From: Lachnospiraceae bacterium
GTDB taxonomy: Bacteria; Bacillota; Clostridia; Lachnospirales; Lachnospiraceae
NCBI GenBank assembly: GCA_020860755.1
Contig: JAJBTQ010000031.1
Coordinates: forward strand, 1-64,000
Direction of reading: 5' to 3'
Length of the DNA: 64,000 nucleotides
Shown here: positions 35,504-44,879 of the stretch, piece after piece
How positions within the stretch are numbered: position 1 is the first letter of the stretch
Layout: each line of letters starts with the position of its first letter
Program-made: the position numbers and the translations under genes
Notes under the pieces: generated by a model
What the model saw: only the letters and a program-made list of their open reading frames with translations
What the model was told of the DNA's origin: nothing
Databases searched by the model: none

Positions 35504-37042
35504 ATGGCTCTCTTTTCGGAAAAAACGAAATTTGATCAGTTAAAATACAATAAAAATATTGAAGCTATACGCGCACAAAGAAGGAAACGGATTCTTATTG
35601 CCATTTTGATCGTTGCTGCGATCATTGCGGCTTATCTGCTCCTTTCTTTTTACTTTCGATCTCATTTTTATCCGAGAACCGTGATCAACGAGATCAACTG
35701 TTCCTGGAAAAACGTATCGAATTCCGGCGAGACCCTGCGGCATGGAGCGGATGGCTATGTTCTGACACTGTACGAGCGCGAGGATCAAACGGATGAGATC
35801 ACGGGAGATGAGATCGCACTGGAAATCACGCCGGAGGCACAGCTGCAGGAACTCTTGGATCAGCAAAACGGGTTTGACTGGATCGTACATTTCTTTTCTC
35901 CCACGGAGGCTAACTTTGAGAGCACGATTGTCTATGATGAAGGGCTTCTTAAAGACGCGATGGACGGGCTGAACTGCCTGGACGAGAAGAATATCATCCA
36001 ACCGGAAGCGCCAAAGCTCTCCGACTATATCGAAGGAGAGGGTTATCAGATCATCGATCCCGTGATCGGCACGGTGATCAAGAAAGATGTCCTGCTTGCC
36101 AATCTGCAGCAGGCTGCCGGCACCATGACGACTTCACTGGATCTCGAAGAGACGGGATGCTATGATGATCCCGATTATACGGAAGACTTTGAGGAGCTTG
36201 AGAATCTGCAGGATAAGCTCAATGCCGTTGTCAATGTTACGATCACTTACGAGTTCGGCGAAAATCAAGAGGTGCTTAATGGGACCCAGCTCTCCCAGTG
36301 GCTTGTGATCGAGGACGAACCGCCGGAAGTCGAAGACGAAGAGGTTGACAGTGACGAGGATGCAGAGGAAGAGGAGAACGCTGAGGACGCCGGAAGCGCG
36401 CAGGACGAAGAGGGTCCGTATGTGAGCGTGGACCGGGAGAAGCTTCAGGAGTATGTCGATGATCTGGCGGAAAAGTACACGACAAAGTGGAAGGAGCATA
36501 CACTTGTCAATCATTCCGGAGAGACTGTTACGGTACAGGGTGGAAATTATGGCTGGAATGTCGATGCAGATTCAACACTTGAAGAGCTGATCGGATATCT
36601 GGATGCCGGAGAGGACTATACCGGCGAAGTGGAGTTTTTCCAGCGGGCGGCTCAGTTTGACGAGCCGGATTACGGTTCCACCTATCTGGAAGTTGATATC
36701 GCCGAACAGCACTTCTGGTATTACCGGGACGGGCAGCTTACTTTGGATTCTGATCTCGTATCCGGCAATCCGAATCGGGGTCGCAGCACGCCAAGGGGGA
36801 CATACCAGATCGCCTATAAGGCAAGAAACCAGGTGCTTTCAGGTGAGGGATATTCTACACCGGTCAGCTACTGGATGCCGTTTGTAAGCGGATGCGGTTT
36901 CCACGATGCGTCCTGGCGGAGCTCGTTCGGCGGCAGTATCTATCTGTATGACGGATCGCACGGATGCCTTAATCTCCCGTACTCTGTCGCGGAAGAGCTG
37001 TACGGATACATTGAGGGCGGCGAGGCCGTATTGATCTACTAG
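35504..37042 (+). CDS. L,D-transpeptidase with putative peptidoglycan-binding domain (YkuD)
   Basis: This cell-wall enzyme makes 3-3 crosslinks or attaches proteins to peptidoglycan. The 512-residue protein has a short basic N-terminus and one membrane anchor (residues ~26-47). An extracellular PG_binding_4-like region follows, interrupted by a very acidic Glu/Asp linker (~275-305). The C-terminal YkuD domain starts at STYLEVDIAEQHFWYY. The catalytic motif is present as GFHDASW and then GSHGCLNLP, with the nucleophilic Cys near residue 487. The ATG at 35504 follows AAAGAGGT; an upstream in-frame start at 35456 lacks one. Confidence 0.9.
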   Translation: MALFSEKTKFDQLKYNKNIEAIRAQRRKRILIAILIVAAIIAAYLLLSFYFRSHFYPRTVINEINCSWKNVSNSGETLRHGADGYVLTLYEREDQTDEITGDEIALEITPEAQLQELLDQQNGFDWIVHFFSPTEANFESTIVYDEGLLKDAMDGLNCLDEKNIIQPEAPKLSDYIEGEGYQIIDPVIGTVIKKDVLLANLQQAAGTMTTSLDLEETGCYDDPDYTEDFEELENLQDKLNAVVNVTITYEFGENQEVLNGTQLSQWLVIEDEPPEVEDEEVDSDEDAEEEENAEDAGSAQDEEGPYVSVDREKLQEYVDDLAEKYTTKWKEHTLVNHSGETVTVQGGNYGWNVDADSTLEELIGYLDAGEDYTGEVEFFQRAAQFDEPDYGSTYLEVDIAEQHFWYYRDGQLTLDSDLVSGNPNRGRSTPRGTYQIAYKARNQVLSGEGYSTPVSYWMPFVSGCGFHDASWRSSFGGSIYLYDGSHGCLNLPYSVAEELYGYIEGGEAVLIY

Positions 37043-37053
37043 GTGGGAAATAT

Positions 37054-38496
37054 ATGAATGTTGAATATGATCTCATAGATATTGCTCAGACTCCCCCGGA
37101 GGACGAGACGGCCCGCCAGTACTACTTTATTGCAAAAGCGCGGCAGTATCTGGGCCGTATGGCAGCGGAGGCCGGGCGCAGGATGACGTTTTGCGTCACC
37201 ACCTTTGGCTGTCAGATGAATGCCAGAGATTCGGAAAAGCTCAGCGGCATTTTACAGGCCGTTGGATATGAAAAAAGCAGTGAAGAGGACGCGGATCTCG
37301 TCCTCTTCAATACATGTACCGTCCGTGAAAACGCAAATAATCGCGTTTACGGGCGGCTTGGTTATTTAAACGGATATAAGAAGAAAAATCCTCACATGAT
37401 CATTGGCTTATGCGGCTGCATGATGCAGGAAGAGCATGTTGTGGAGAAGATCCGGCAAAGCTACGGTTTTGTGGATCTCATTTTCGGTACACACAATATT
37501 TTTAAACTCCCGGAACTTCTTGTGCAGGTTTATGAACAAAATGAGATGGTCGTGGATGTATGGCCGGGCACGGATCAGGTGGTGGAGTGCCTTCCGAATA
37601 AGAGGAAATACTTTTTTAAGAGCGGGGTCAACATTATGTACGGCTGCGATAATTTTTGCAGTTATTGCATTGTCCCTTATGTCCGCGGTCGGGAGAGAAG
37701 CCGAAGACCGGAGGAAATCTTAAGTGAGATCCGGGATTTTGTGGCTGACGGAGTGGTTGAGGTCATGCTGCTCGGTCAGAATGTGAACTCCTACGGGAAA
37801 ACCCTTGACGAGCCTGTTACATTTGCGCAGCTGCTTGCTCAGGTGGAGGAGATAGCGGGGCTTCGGCGCATCCGTTTTATGACGTCCCATCCGAAGGACC
37901 TCTCCGATGAACTCATTGAGATCATGGGGAGGTCGCAAAAGATCTGTCCGCACCTGCATCTGCCGCTTCAGTCCGGGAGCACACGGCTTCTTCGGATTAT
38001 GAACCGGAACTATACAAAAGAACAGTATCTCGCACTTGTCGAAAAAGTCCGACAGGCAGTGCCTGAGATCGCGATCACGACGGATATCATGGTCGGATTT
38101 CCCGGAGAGACAGAGAAGGATTTTGAGGAGACCATGGATGTGGTCCGAAGGACCCGCTTCGACAGCGCTTTTACGTTTCTCTACTCCCCGAGGCGGGGAA
38201 CGCCGGCGTATTCCATGGAAGATCAGGTTCCGGCCGAGGCAGCTCAGCAGCGCTTTGACCGGCTTTTAGACGAAGTTTCGTCCATTGCGGCCGCAAAGGC
38301 GGAAAAATTGACCGGACGGGTCTTAGACGTACTTGTGGAAGATGTAAACCGGCAGGATTCCAGCCTTGTTACCGGCAGGCTCGGCAACAACAGTATTGTT
38401 CATCTGCCCGGAGATGAGAGACTGATCGGACAGATCGTACCTGTTCATCTCGATGAGTGCAGGGGTTTTTATTATCTTGGAAGTGTGGTACTATAA
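37054..38496 (+). CDS. miaB: tRNA-2-methylthio-N6-dimethylallyladenosine synthase
   Basis: MiaB is a radical-SAM enzyme that adds a methylthio group to i6A37 of tRNA. The 480-residue protein has the UPF0004 cluster cysteines (TTFGCQMNARDSEK, NTCTVRENA, GCMMQ), the radical-SAM motif CDNFCSYC (~197-204) and a TRAM domain at the C-terminus. There is an N-terminal extension of ~45 residues, common in clostridial homologues. It ends in an overlap (TAATG) with the next gene. Confidence 0.94.
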   Translation: MNVEYDLIDIAQTPPEDETARQYYFIAKARQYLGRMAAEAGRRMTFCVTTFGCQMNARDSEKLSGILQAVGYEKSSEEDADLVLFNTCTVRENANNRVYGRLGYLNGYKKKNPHMIIGLCGCMMQEEHVVEKIRQSYGFVDLIFGTHNIFKLPELLVQVYEQNEMVVDVWPGTDQVVECLPNKRKYFFKSGVNIMYGCDNFCSYCIVPYVRGRERSRRPEEILSEIRDFVADGVVEVMLLGQNVNSYGKTLDEPVTFAQLLAQVEEIAGLRRIRFMTSHPKDLSDELIEIMGRSQKICPHLHLPLQSGSTRLLRIMNRNYTKEQYLALVEKVRQAVPEIAITTDIMVGFPGETEKDFEETMDVVRRTRFDSAFTFLYSPRRGTPAYSMEDQVPAEAAQQRFDRLLDEVSSIAAAKAEKLTGRVLDVLVEDVNRQDSSLVTGRLGNNSIVHLPGDERLIGQIVPVHLDECRGFYYLGSVVL

Positions 38497-38879
38497 TGGA
38501 GAAAAAGATCGGAAAAAAAGAGATCATCCTGCTCATCATTCTCTTTGCCGCTCTATTTGTGATCTGGTTTTGTTATCACCAAATACACAGGGAATCGGGA
38601 AACCGGATCCGGGTCACGGTGGCCGGAGAGACACTCGGTGAGTATGATCTTTCAACCGACCGTGAGATCCCGATCGAGAGTGGGGGAAGTGTGACAAACA
38701 CTTTGATCATCTCGGAGGGGAAGGCGGATATGATCTCGGCAGACTGTCCGGATCAGATCTGTGTCAACGCACAGCCTGTCTCAAAGAAAAATGAGAGCAT
38801 TGTTTGTCTTCCGAACCAGATCGTGGTGGAAGTGATCTCCTCCGATGAGGAGCCAGAGTTTGATGTCATTGTACAGTAA
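38496..38879 (+). CDS. NusG domain II-containing membrane protein
   Basis: The 127-residue product has one N-terminal membrane helix (residues ~8-27) and a small beta domain of the NusG-II family with the characteristic CPDQICVN and ESIVCLPNQIVVEV. Such proteins are common in Clostridia and their role is unknown; some neighbour FMN-binding or heptaprenyl-synthase genes, which are absent here. The ATG overlaps the miaB stop by one base, so translation is probably coupled. Confidence 0.82.
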   Translation: MEKKIGKKEIILLIILFAALFVIWFCYHQIHRESGNRIRVTVAGETLGEYDLSTDREIPIESGGSVTNTLIISEGKADMISADCPDQICVNAQPVSKKNESIVCLPNQIVVEVISSDEEPEFDVIVQ

Positions 38880-38888
38880 GAGGAGCTT

Positions 38889-39497
38889 ATGTATTCTTAT
38901 ATCAGCGGAACATTAGAAGAAGTCAGAGAAGATCTTATCGTAGTGGACAATCATGGGATCGGATATCAGATCCAGGTTCCCTTAAGGATCCACGATGAAC
39001 TGCCCGCTGTCGGTTCACAGGTGAAGATCTACACCTACCTCCACGTACGCGAAGACGCGTTTATGCTCTTTGGTTTTTCTTCGCAGGATGAGATCGCGAT
39101 GTTTAAGCTTTTGCTCAACATCTCGGGAATCGGGCCGAAGGGCGCACTTGCTCTGCTCTCGACTTATTCGGCCAATGAGATTCGGTTTGCCGTGGTGAGT
39201 GAGGATGACAAGCTGATCGCCAAGGCTCCCGGAATCGGGAACAAGACGGCACAGAGATTGATCATTGAGTTAAAAGATAAAATAAGCTTAGAGGATGCCG
39301 TGGATATCCTCGGAGGTTCCGAACCGATCGTAGGTGACGGAGGTTCCCTAGTAAAGAGGGAGACGATGGAGGCTTTAGTGGCGCTTGGCTATACGTCTTC
39401 CGATGCATCGAGGGTACTCTCCGGCATAGAGATCTCCGAAGATGATGATGTGGAGACCGTTTTAAAGCAGGCGCTTAAAAATATGGCGATGATCTAA
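38889..39497 (+). CDS. ruvA: Holliday junction branch migration protein RuvA
   Basis: RuvA tetramers bind four-way DNA junctions and load RuvB. The 202-residue protein has the OB fold start MYSYISGTLEEV, the two helix-hairpin-helix motifs (LLNISGIGPKGALALLS and KAPGIGNKTAQRLIIELKDK), and the C-terminal RuvB-binding domain (EALVALGYTSSDA). AGAGGAG precedes the ATG. Confidence 0.97.
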   Translation: MYSYISGTLEEVREDLIVVDNHGIGYQIQVPLRIHDELPAVGSQVKIYTYLHVREDAFMLFGFSSQDEIAMFKLLLNISGIGPKGALALLSTYSANEIRFAVVSEDDKLIAKAPGIGNKTAQRLIIELKDKISLEDAVDILGGSEPIVGDGGSLVKRETMEALVALGYTSSDASRVLSGIEISEDDDVETVLKQALKNMAMI

Positions 39498-39538
39498 AAG
39501 GTACGGATCGGAATACTCCCGGCACAGAGGTTTAATCG

Positions 39539-40537
39539 ATGGAAAAGAGAGTAATTTCAACACAGATCCGGGAGGAGGATGCGCATACGGAACCCACCCT
39601 GCGCCCCATGACACTCTCGGAATATATCGGACAGGACAAGTTAAAGGACACGCTCAAAGTCTATATCGAAGCTGCGAAACAGAGAGGCGAGGCGCTGGAC
39701 CATGTGTTGTTTTACGGCCCACCCGGGCTTGGTAAGACTACCTTAGCCGGCATCATAGCCAATGAGATGGGTGTGCATATGAAAGTGACAAGCGGTCCCG
39801 CGATCGCGAAGCCCGGGGAGATGGCATCGATCTTAAGCAATCTGCAGGAAAATGATATCCTGTTTGTGGATGAGATCCACCGCTTAAACCGTCAGGTAGA
39901 GGAAGTACTCTATCCGGCCATGGAGGACTATGCCATAGATATCATGATCGGGAAGGGACAGAGCGCCCGCTCGATCCGATTGGAACTTCCCCGTTTTACG
40001 CTTGTTGGAGCGACTACCCGTGCAGGGCTTTTAACAGCGCCCTTACGGGACCGGTTCGGTGTGATCGAGAGGCTCGAATTTTATTCCGTGGATGAACTTC
40101 AGACGATCGTTCTTCAATCTGCTGAAAAGCTGAATATCGAGATCGATGCGGAAGGGGCTCGTGAGATCGCCAGCCGATCGCGTGGAACACCGAGACTGGC
40201 AAACCGACTTCTTCGAAGAGTGAGAGATTTTGCGCAGGTACGCTACGAGGGTGTGATCACAAAAGAGATCGCTTCCTTTGCACTGGATCTTCTTGAGGTA
40301 GACAGCCAGGGACTGGATCAAAACGACCGGCTGCTTTTGCTTACGATCATTCAAAAGTTTTCCGGCGGGCCGGTGGGCTTGGACACACTTGCCGCTGCGA
40401 TCGGAGAAGATGCCGGTACTATCGAGGATGTGTACGAGCCCTACCTTGTGAAGAACGGATACATCAATCGTACGCCGAAGGGGCGTATGGCGACGGATCT
40501 CACCTATGAACTCTTTCATCAGACAAGAGAGGTCTGA
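39539..40537 (+). CDS. ruvB: Holliday junction branch migration ATPase RuvB
   Basis: RuvB is the AAA+ motor of branch migration. It has Walker [10 protein letters not shown] (~60), Walker B DEIHRL, sensor 1 GATTRAGLL, the arginine-finger region and the winged-helix C-terminus ([12 protein letters not shown]). The length of 332 residues is typical. It lies 41 bases after ruvA. Confidence 0.97.
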   Translation: MEKRVISTQIREEDAHTEPTLRPMTLSEYIGQDKLKDTLKVYIEAAKQRGEALDHVLFYGPPGLGKTTLAGIIANEMGVHMKVTSGPAIAKPGEMASILSNLQENDILFVDEIHRLNRQVEEVLYPAMEDYAIDIMIGKGQSARSIRLELPRFTLVGATTRAGLLTAPLRDRFGVIERLEFYSVDELQTIVLQSAEKLNIEIDAEGAREIASRSRGTPRLANRLLRRVRDFAQVRYEGVITKEIASFALDLLEVDSQGLDQNDRLLLLTIIQKFSGGPVGLDTLAAAIGEDAGTIEDVYEPYLVKNGYINRTPKGRMATDLTYELFHQTREV

Positions 40538-40581
40538 TCGACCGGTATGCAGTGCTAATTCAATACATCAAGGAGAATAGT

Positions 40582-40917
40582 ATGGAACAAAACAGCGAAG
40601 TACAGGTGGTGATCGGCGGAAAAGTATTAACCATGAGCGGCAGCGAGGATGAGATGCAAATTCAGAGGGTCGCCGCCTGCGTCAACCGAATGATCAAAAA
40701 ACTGGAGGGTACTGAGATATATCACAGCCTTCCGGCGGACATAAAACCACTTTTGATCGAGCTTAACATCGCGGAAGAGCTGATCCGGGTCCAGGAGAGG
40801 GAAAAAGAGCTTGAGGATGATCTGCAGATGAAAGATAATGAGATTGCAGTATTAAAACAGACTCTTGCGGACACGCAGCTTGCGCTGGAACGTTTGGAGG
40901 GAAAGTCAAAGAGATGA
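40582..40917 (+). CDS. zapA: Cell division protein ZapA
   Basis: ZapA crosslinks FtsZ filaments at the Z-ring. The 111-residue product has the ZapA N-terminal domain (VVIGGKVLTMSGSEDEMQIQRVAACVN) and a C-terminal coiled coil. The frame opens at 40552, but the ATG at 40582 follows AAGGAGAA. Its stop overlaps the ATG of the adjacent U32 remnant, the usual zapA-U32 order in Clostridia. Confidence 0.88.
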   Translation: MEQNSEVQVVIGGKVLTMSGSEDEMQIQRVAACVNRMIKKLEGTEIYHSLPADIKPLLIELNIAEELIRVQEREKELEDDLQMKDNEIAVLKQTLADTQLALERLEGKSKR

Positions 40918-41174
40918 GACCGGAACTGCTGGCTCCCGCAGGGCCTCCGGAGATCCCGGAGGCTGTGATCGCCGCCGGAGCGGACGCCTTTACAGCTATA
41001 TCAAGCCATTTAATAAACATGGATTGGACGCCATTATCGTACAGGATTATGGCGTATTTCAATTTGTAAAGAGATTTTTTCAATCTTCCGGTTTACATAA
41101 GCACGCAGATTTCCGTTGCCAACACGCACGGCGCTTTGCCAATTGGAGCAGAGTATGTTACACTCCTCACATAG
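40914..41174 (+). pseudogene. Remnant of a U32-family peptidase gene
   Basis: An ATG overlapping the zapA stop begins MRPELLAPAG, the hallmark N-terminus of U32 peptidases, and runs to GADAF. The frame then changes to one reading YIKPFNKHGLDAIIVQDYGVF, a family segment that should lie ~80 residues further on. A further shift gives ISVANTHGALPIGAEYV before a stop at 41172. A large internal deletion, two frameshifts and loss of the C-terminal ~300 residues show a decayed gene. It fills the 300-base gap between zapA and the ftsW-like gene. Confidence 0.82.
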
Positions 41175-41222
41175 AGGGGAGCCCCCTGCGTTTACGCTTC
41201 TCAACAGACTTAAGGAGACAAC

Positions 41223-42860
41223 ATGATTCATCTGATCACCGAAGTTTCAAAATATTTGATGATCTTCCTGTTTATGTTCTACACATATTACAGTTTTGCC
41301 GTTTTAGTCAGACAGGGAGATGACTTCAGAGAGAGGCGTATGCTCCGTGCTCAGTCTGCCTGCATGTTTCTGCTCCATCTGGATGCGTTCATCGTGCTTT
41401 TTGGAATCGAGCAGGAGATCCGTTATCTGGTCTTTTATGTGGCGCAGGTCCTCTTTGTGATCTTTTTGTTTGTCATCTTTAAGTTCGCATATAAGAGAGC
41501 GTCACGTCTGATCGTCAATCACATGTGCATGTTGATGATGATTGGTTTTATCATTCTGGCCAGGCTGGACTTTGACAGTGCGGTCCGGCAGTTTGAGATC
41601 GCCGCGATCACATCGGTGGTCACCATATTTATTCCGCTTCTGGTACGAAAGTTAAAATTCTTACGAAAATTTACATGGGTTTATGCAGTGGTCGGCATCC
41701 TGGCTCTCGGGCTTGTGCTGGGTCTCGGCAGGATGACAGGCGGCGCTTATATCTCTTTCACGGTAGGAGGGATTACGCTTCAGCCTTCTGAGTTTGTCAA
41801 GATCATCTTCGTGTTCTTTGTAGCGTGTATGCTATATAAGTCAACCGACTTCAGACAGGTGTGCATTACGACGATCGTGGCTGCCATACATGTGTTGATT
41901 CTTGTACTCTCCACGGATTTGGGAGCAGCGCTGATCTTTTTTATCACATATGTTATCATGCTTTATGTGGCGACGAGACGCCCGGCCTATGTGGCTGCAG
42001 GGGCCGGCGTCGGGGTGGTGGCGGCACTGGCCGCGAACAGGCTTTTTTCCCATGTGCATACCCGTGTTGCCGCGTGGCGGGACCCCTTTGCCAATATTGA
42101 CGGCGGAGGCTGGCAGGTTGCGCAGTCTCTGTTCGCCATCGGGACCGGCGGCTGGTTCGGCCTTGGACTATGCCAGGGACTTCCGAATACGATCCCGGTC
42201 GCAAGCTCTGACTTTGTCTTTGCCGCTATTGTTGAGGAAATGGGAATTCTTTTCGGAATCTGCCTGATACTGGTATGTTTCAGCTGCTTTATGATGTTTT
42301 TAAACATCGCCATGCAGATCCGGGATCAATTTTATAAACTGATTGCCCTTGGACTCGGCTGTGTCTATGGGATTCAGGTATTTTTAAATATCGGCGGGGT
42401 GATCAAACTCATTCCGTCGACCGGATTGACGCTTCCACTTGTCAGTTATGGAGGAAGCTCGATCTTTTGCACGATGATCATGTTTGCGATTATTCAAGGT
42501 CTCTATATCATGAGACAGGATGAAGGAGAATCGGATGAGCCAGAACAGCCGGTACAACAGGAACAAAAAAAGAAGGAGCAGCAGACCGCTCCAAGACGAT
42601 CTCGAGATCATGGATCTGGCCGGGAAAACGACGGAGGAGTCTGGGAGCCGGACGAAAACGTCAGGAAACCAGACGAAAACGACTGGGAACCGGACGAGTA
42701 CGACTGGGTCTCGGACGAGTACGACTGGAAACCGGACCAGAGCGTCTTCGGGGAACCGGACGGGAACGTCCGGAAGCCGGACAAACCAAAGTCGGGGAAA
42801 CAGTCCCGACCAGAGGGATCAGAATCAGACACAGAAGAAGACTTCGACGAGGTCTGGTAG
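41223..42860 (+). CDS. FtsW/RodA/SpoVE-family (SEDS) protein with a long acidic tail
   Basis: SEDS proteins are lipid-II polymerases that work with a class B PBP in cell-wall synthesis. About 12 membrane helices fill residues 5-435. Conserved elements are GRMTGGAYISF, QPSEFVKI, STDLGAALIFF, ASSDFVFAAIVEEMG and PLVSYGGSS. Beyond ~437 a 108-residue hydrophilic tail with EPDENDW-type heptads continues, out of frame, across the start of the next gene. In relatives this protein normally ends near QGLYIMRQD, so the tail probably results from loss of the original stop. AAGGAGAC precedes the ATG. Confidence 0.9.
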   Translation: MIHLITEVSKYLMIFLFMFYTYYSFAVLVRQGDDFRERRMLRAQSACMFLLHLDAFIVLFGIEQEIRYLVFYVAQVLFVIFLFVIFKFAYKRASRLIVNHMCMLMMIGFIILARLDFDSAVRQFEIAAITSVVTIFIPLLVRKLKFLRKFTWVYAVVGILALGLVLGLGRMTGGAYISFTVGGITLQPSEFVKIIFVFFVACMLYKSTDFRQVCITTIVAAIHVLILVLSTDLGAALIFFITYVIMLYVATRRPAYVAAGAGVGVVAALAANRLFSHVHTRVAAWRDPFANIDGGGWQVAQSLFAIGTGGWFGLGLCQGLPNTIPVASSDFVFAAIVEEMGILFGICLILVCFSCFMMFLNIAMQIRDQFYKLIALGLGCVYGIQVFLNIGGVIKLIPSTGLTLPLVSYGGSSIFCTMIMFAIIQGLYIMRQDEGESDEPEQPVQQEQKKKEQQTAPRRSRDHGSGRENDGGVWEPDENVRKPDENDWEPDEYDWVSDEYDWKPDQSVFGEPDGNVRKPDKPKSGKQSRPEGSESDTEEDFDEVW

Positions 42861-44259
42861 GAATCGGGACTTTTTGGTCATATTCTATGTCTTTTTGGCC
42901 TTATTCTGTCTGATGATCGGATACCTGATCTGGTTTCAGGTCTTTCAGAGCGACAGTGTGATCAGCAGTTCCTACAACTCCAGGCAGGATCTGTACTCGG
43001 AGTATGTGATCCGGGGAGATATCCTCTCCAGTGACGGGGTCGTATTGGCGTACTCGGAGGAGGACTGGGATGGTTCCGAGACCCGGGTCTATCCCTACGG
43101 GCGGATGTTTGCCCATGTGGTTGGCTATGTCAACAACGGAAAGTCCGGAGTGGAAGCCTCGAGCAATTACGCCCTGCTTAAGTCCCATTCTTTCTTCCTG
43201 CTACAGATCTATCATGACATAATAGGCGAGAAGAATATGGGGGACAGTGTTGTCACAACACTGGACTACGATGTACAGGAGGCCGCTTATTATGCACTCG
43301 GAGACAACAACGGCGCTGTGGTCGTTTTAGAGGCTGAGACCGGGAAGGTTTTGGGCATGGTATCCAAGCCGGATTTTGATCCGAACACGTTGGCCGAAAA
43401 CTGGGATTCGATCGTAAACGACAGTGAGAGCTCGGTGCTGCTTAACCGTGTGACATCCGGGACCTACCCGCCGGGCTCGGTCTTTAAGATCTTTACGACA
43501 TTGGAGTATGTTCACGAGAACAGCAGAACTTACGACAACTACAGTTATGACTGCCAGGGTGTATTAGACGAGTACGGCACGGAGATCCACTGCTATCATA
43601 ATGCAGTTCACGGAGAGGAAGATCTGATCCAGTCGTTTGCCAATTCCTGCAATACGTCCTATGCGAATATCGGTACGACATTAAATATCAACAGATTCAG
43701 CTCTCTGCTCGATGATATGCTCTTTAACCAGACTCTGCCAGGTTCTCTGGCAGGTGCCAAGAGCAGCTTTACCCTGACCTCATCCGATGGTGAGGCAAAA
43801 GCGATGCAGACGGCGATCGGCCAGGGCGATACCACGGTTACACCGCTTCACATGGCTATGGTGGCTGCGGCGATCGATCAGGACGGAATGGTCTATACGC
43901 CTTACATTGTTGATCATACGGAGTCTGACGGGGGGACGACAGTCCGCAGATATCGTCCTAAGTCCTATGGATCCATTATTTCCGAGTCTGATGCCCAGCT
44001 CCTGCAGCAATACATGTCGGCTGTGGTTCAGTACGGCACAGGCACCGCACTTTCCGGGCAGAGTTACCAGGCCTCCGGAAAGACCGGATCGGCGGAGTAC
44101 GACAGCGAGGGCAACTCTCACGGCTGGTTTGTCGGATATGGATCCAAGGAAGGATATAACGATATCGCCATTGCTGTTATTGTGGAGAATGGCGGATCCG
44201 GAAGCGAAAGCGCTGTCCCCGTAGCTAAACAGGTCTTTGATGTATACTTTAATCAGTAG
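42535..44259 (+). CDS. Class B penicillin-binding protein (transpeptidase)
   Basis: This is the likely transpeptidase partner of the adjacent SEDS protein. The 574-residue protein has a cytoplasmic N-terminus of ~105 residues made largely of Ser/Thr/Gly/Asn/Arg heptads and one membrane helix (~107-130). The transpeptidase domain has PPGSVFKIF (SxxK, ~315), SCN in SFANSCNTSYANIG (~371) and SGKTGSAEY (KTG, ~516). The dimerisation domain is very short, as in PbpA-type proteins. The ATG at 42535 follows GAAGGAGAA; its first 326 bases also encode the SEDS tail in another frame. Confidence 0.9.
   Translation: MSQNSRYNRNKKRRSSRPLQDDLEIMDLAGKTTEESGSRTKTSGNQTKTTGNRTSTTGSRTSTTGNRTRASSGNRTGTSGSRTNQSRGNSPDQRDQNQTQKKTSTRSGRNRDFLVIFYVFLALFCLMIGYLIWFQVFQSDSVISSSYNSRQDLYSEYVIRGDILSSDGVVLAYSEEDWDGSETRVYPYGRMFAHVVGYVNNGKSGVEASSNYALLKSHSFFLLQIYHDIIGEKNMGDSVVTTLDYDVQEAAYYALGDNNGAVVVLEAETGKVLGMVSKPDFDPNTLAENWDSIVNDSESSVLLNRVTSGTYPPGSVFKIFTTLEYVHENSRTYDNYSYDCQGVLDEYGTEIHCYHNAVHGEEDLIQSFANSCNTSYANIGTTLNINRFSSLLDDMLFNQTLPGSLAGAKSSFTLTSSDGEAKAMQTAIGQGDTTVTPLHMAMVAAAIDQDGMVYTPYIVDHTESDGGTTVRRYRPKSYGSIISESDAQLLQQYMSAVVQYGTGTALSGQSYQASGKTGSAEYDSEGNSHGWFVGYGSKEGYNDIAIAVIVENGGSGSESAVPVAKQVFDVYFNQ
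42630..42779 (+). repeat. 21-bp tandem repeat read in two frames
   Basis: Seven units start at 42630, 42651, 42672, 42693, 42714, 42735 (24 bp) and 42759, with a GAC-GAA/GAG-AAC/TAC-type core. In the ftsW-like frame each gives an acidic heptad (DENDWEP-like). In the PBP frame each gives a basic Thr/Ser/Gly/Asn/Arg heptad. Confidence 0.9.
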
Positions 44260-44294
44260 AGCCGGTACCTGCCTTTTTGCAGCCGCGTTCCCGC

Positions 44295-44323
44295 TTGCAT
44301 GTTTTTGTCAAAAAGCGTATACT
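44295..44323 (+). promoter_or_regulatory. Promoter of the Nudix gene
   Basis: TTGCAT (44295-44300), 17-base spacer, TATACT (44318-44323), about 38 bases before the ATG at 44362. Confidence 0.7.
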
Positions 44324-44361
44324 ATGAGTAGTTTTTGAAACCACATCATGGAGGGAATGCA

Positions 44362-44814
44362 ATGATTGAGGCAACCAGCTGTGGTGGTGTGGTTATATTC
44401 CGTGGCAAGATTTTGCTGTTATATAAAAATTACCGCAATAGGTACGAGGGCTGGGTCCTTCCGAAGGGAACGGTGGAGCCCGGTGAGGAGTATAAGGATA
44501 CTGCTGCAAGGGAAGTAAAAGAGGAGACCAGCGCGGACGCGGTTATCATTAAGTATGTCGGACAGAGCAGCTACACCTTCAATGTGCCGGAAGACGTCGT
44601 GGAAAAGACTGTGCACTGGTATTTGATGATGTCCGACAGCTAATACAGCAAACCGCAGCGTGAGGAGTTTTTTGTGGATTCAGGTTACTATAAGTACCAT
44701 GAAGCGTTTCATCTGCTTAAATTCCCGAATGAGAGGCAGATCCTGGAGCAGGCGTACGACGAGTATCTTGATCTGAAGCGCAGCAATCTGTGGGGAAGTA
44801 AAAAATATTTCTGA
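44362..44814 (+). pseudogene. Nudix hydrolase gene interrupted by an in-frame TAA
   Basis: The frame begins MIEATSCGGVVIF after GGAGGGA and has a complete Nudix box (GTVEPGEEYKDTAAREVKEETSAD). It stops at a TAA (44641-44643) after MMSDS. The same frame reopens at once and continues without a stop for 56 codons (YSKPQREEFFVDSGYYKYHEA..., KFPNERQILEQAYDEYLDL) to a TGA at 44812. That is the natural C-terminus of this family. A Tyr-to-stop change would explain it. The truncated 93-residue product keeps the catalytic box but lacks the last helices and may be inactive. Confidence 0.75.
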
Positions 44815-44879
44815 GCTGTCCTGACGGGCCGGATGTAAAGCGGGCCAAAACGCAGGAACGGAGCGATTGAGGGTGCGCA

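Noticed and set aside
40865..41323. A 152-codon frame through the zapA-SEDS gap
   Set aside because: It only carries one internal U32 fragment; the start and end are out-of-frame noise around a pseudogene.
42630..42779. 21-bp repeats considered as a replication iteron or CRISPR
   Set aside because: No spacers, no AT-rich or DnaA-like context, and both frames stay open through the array.
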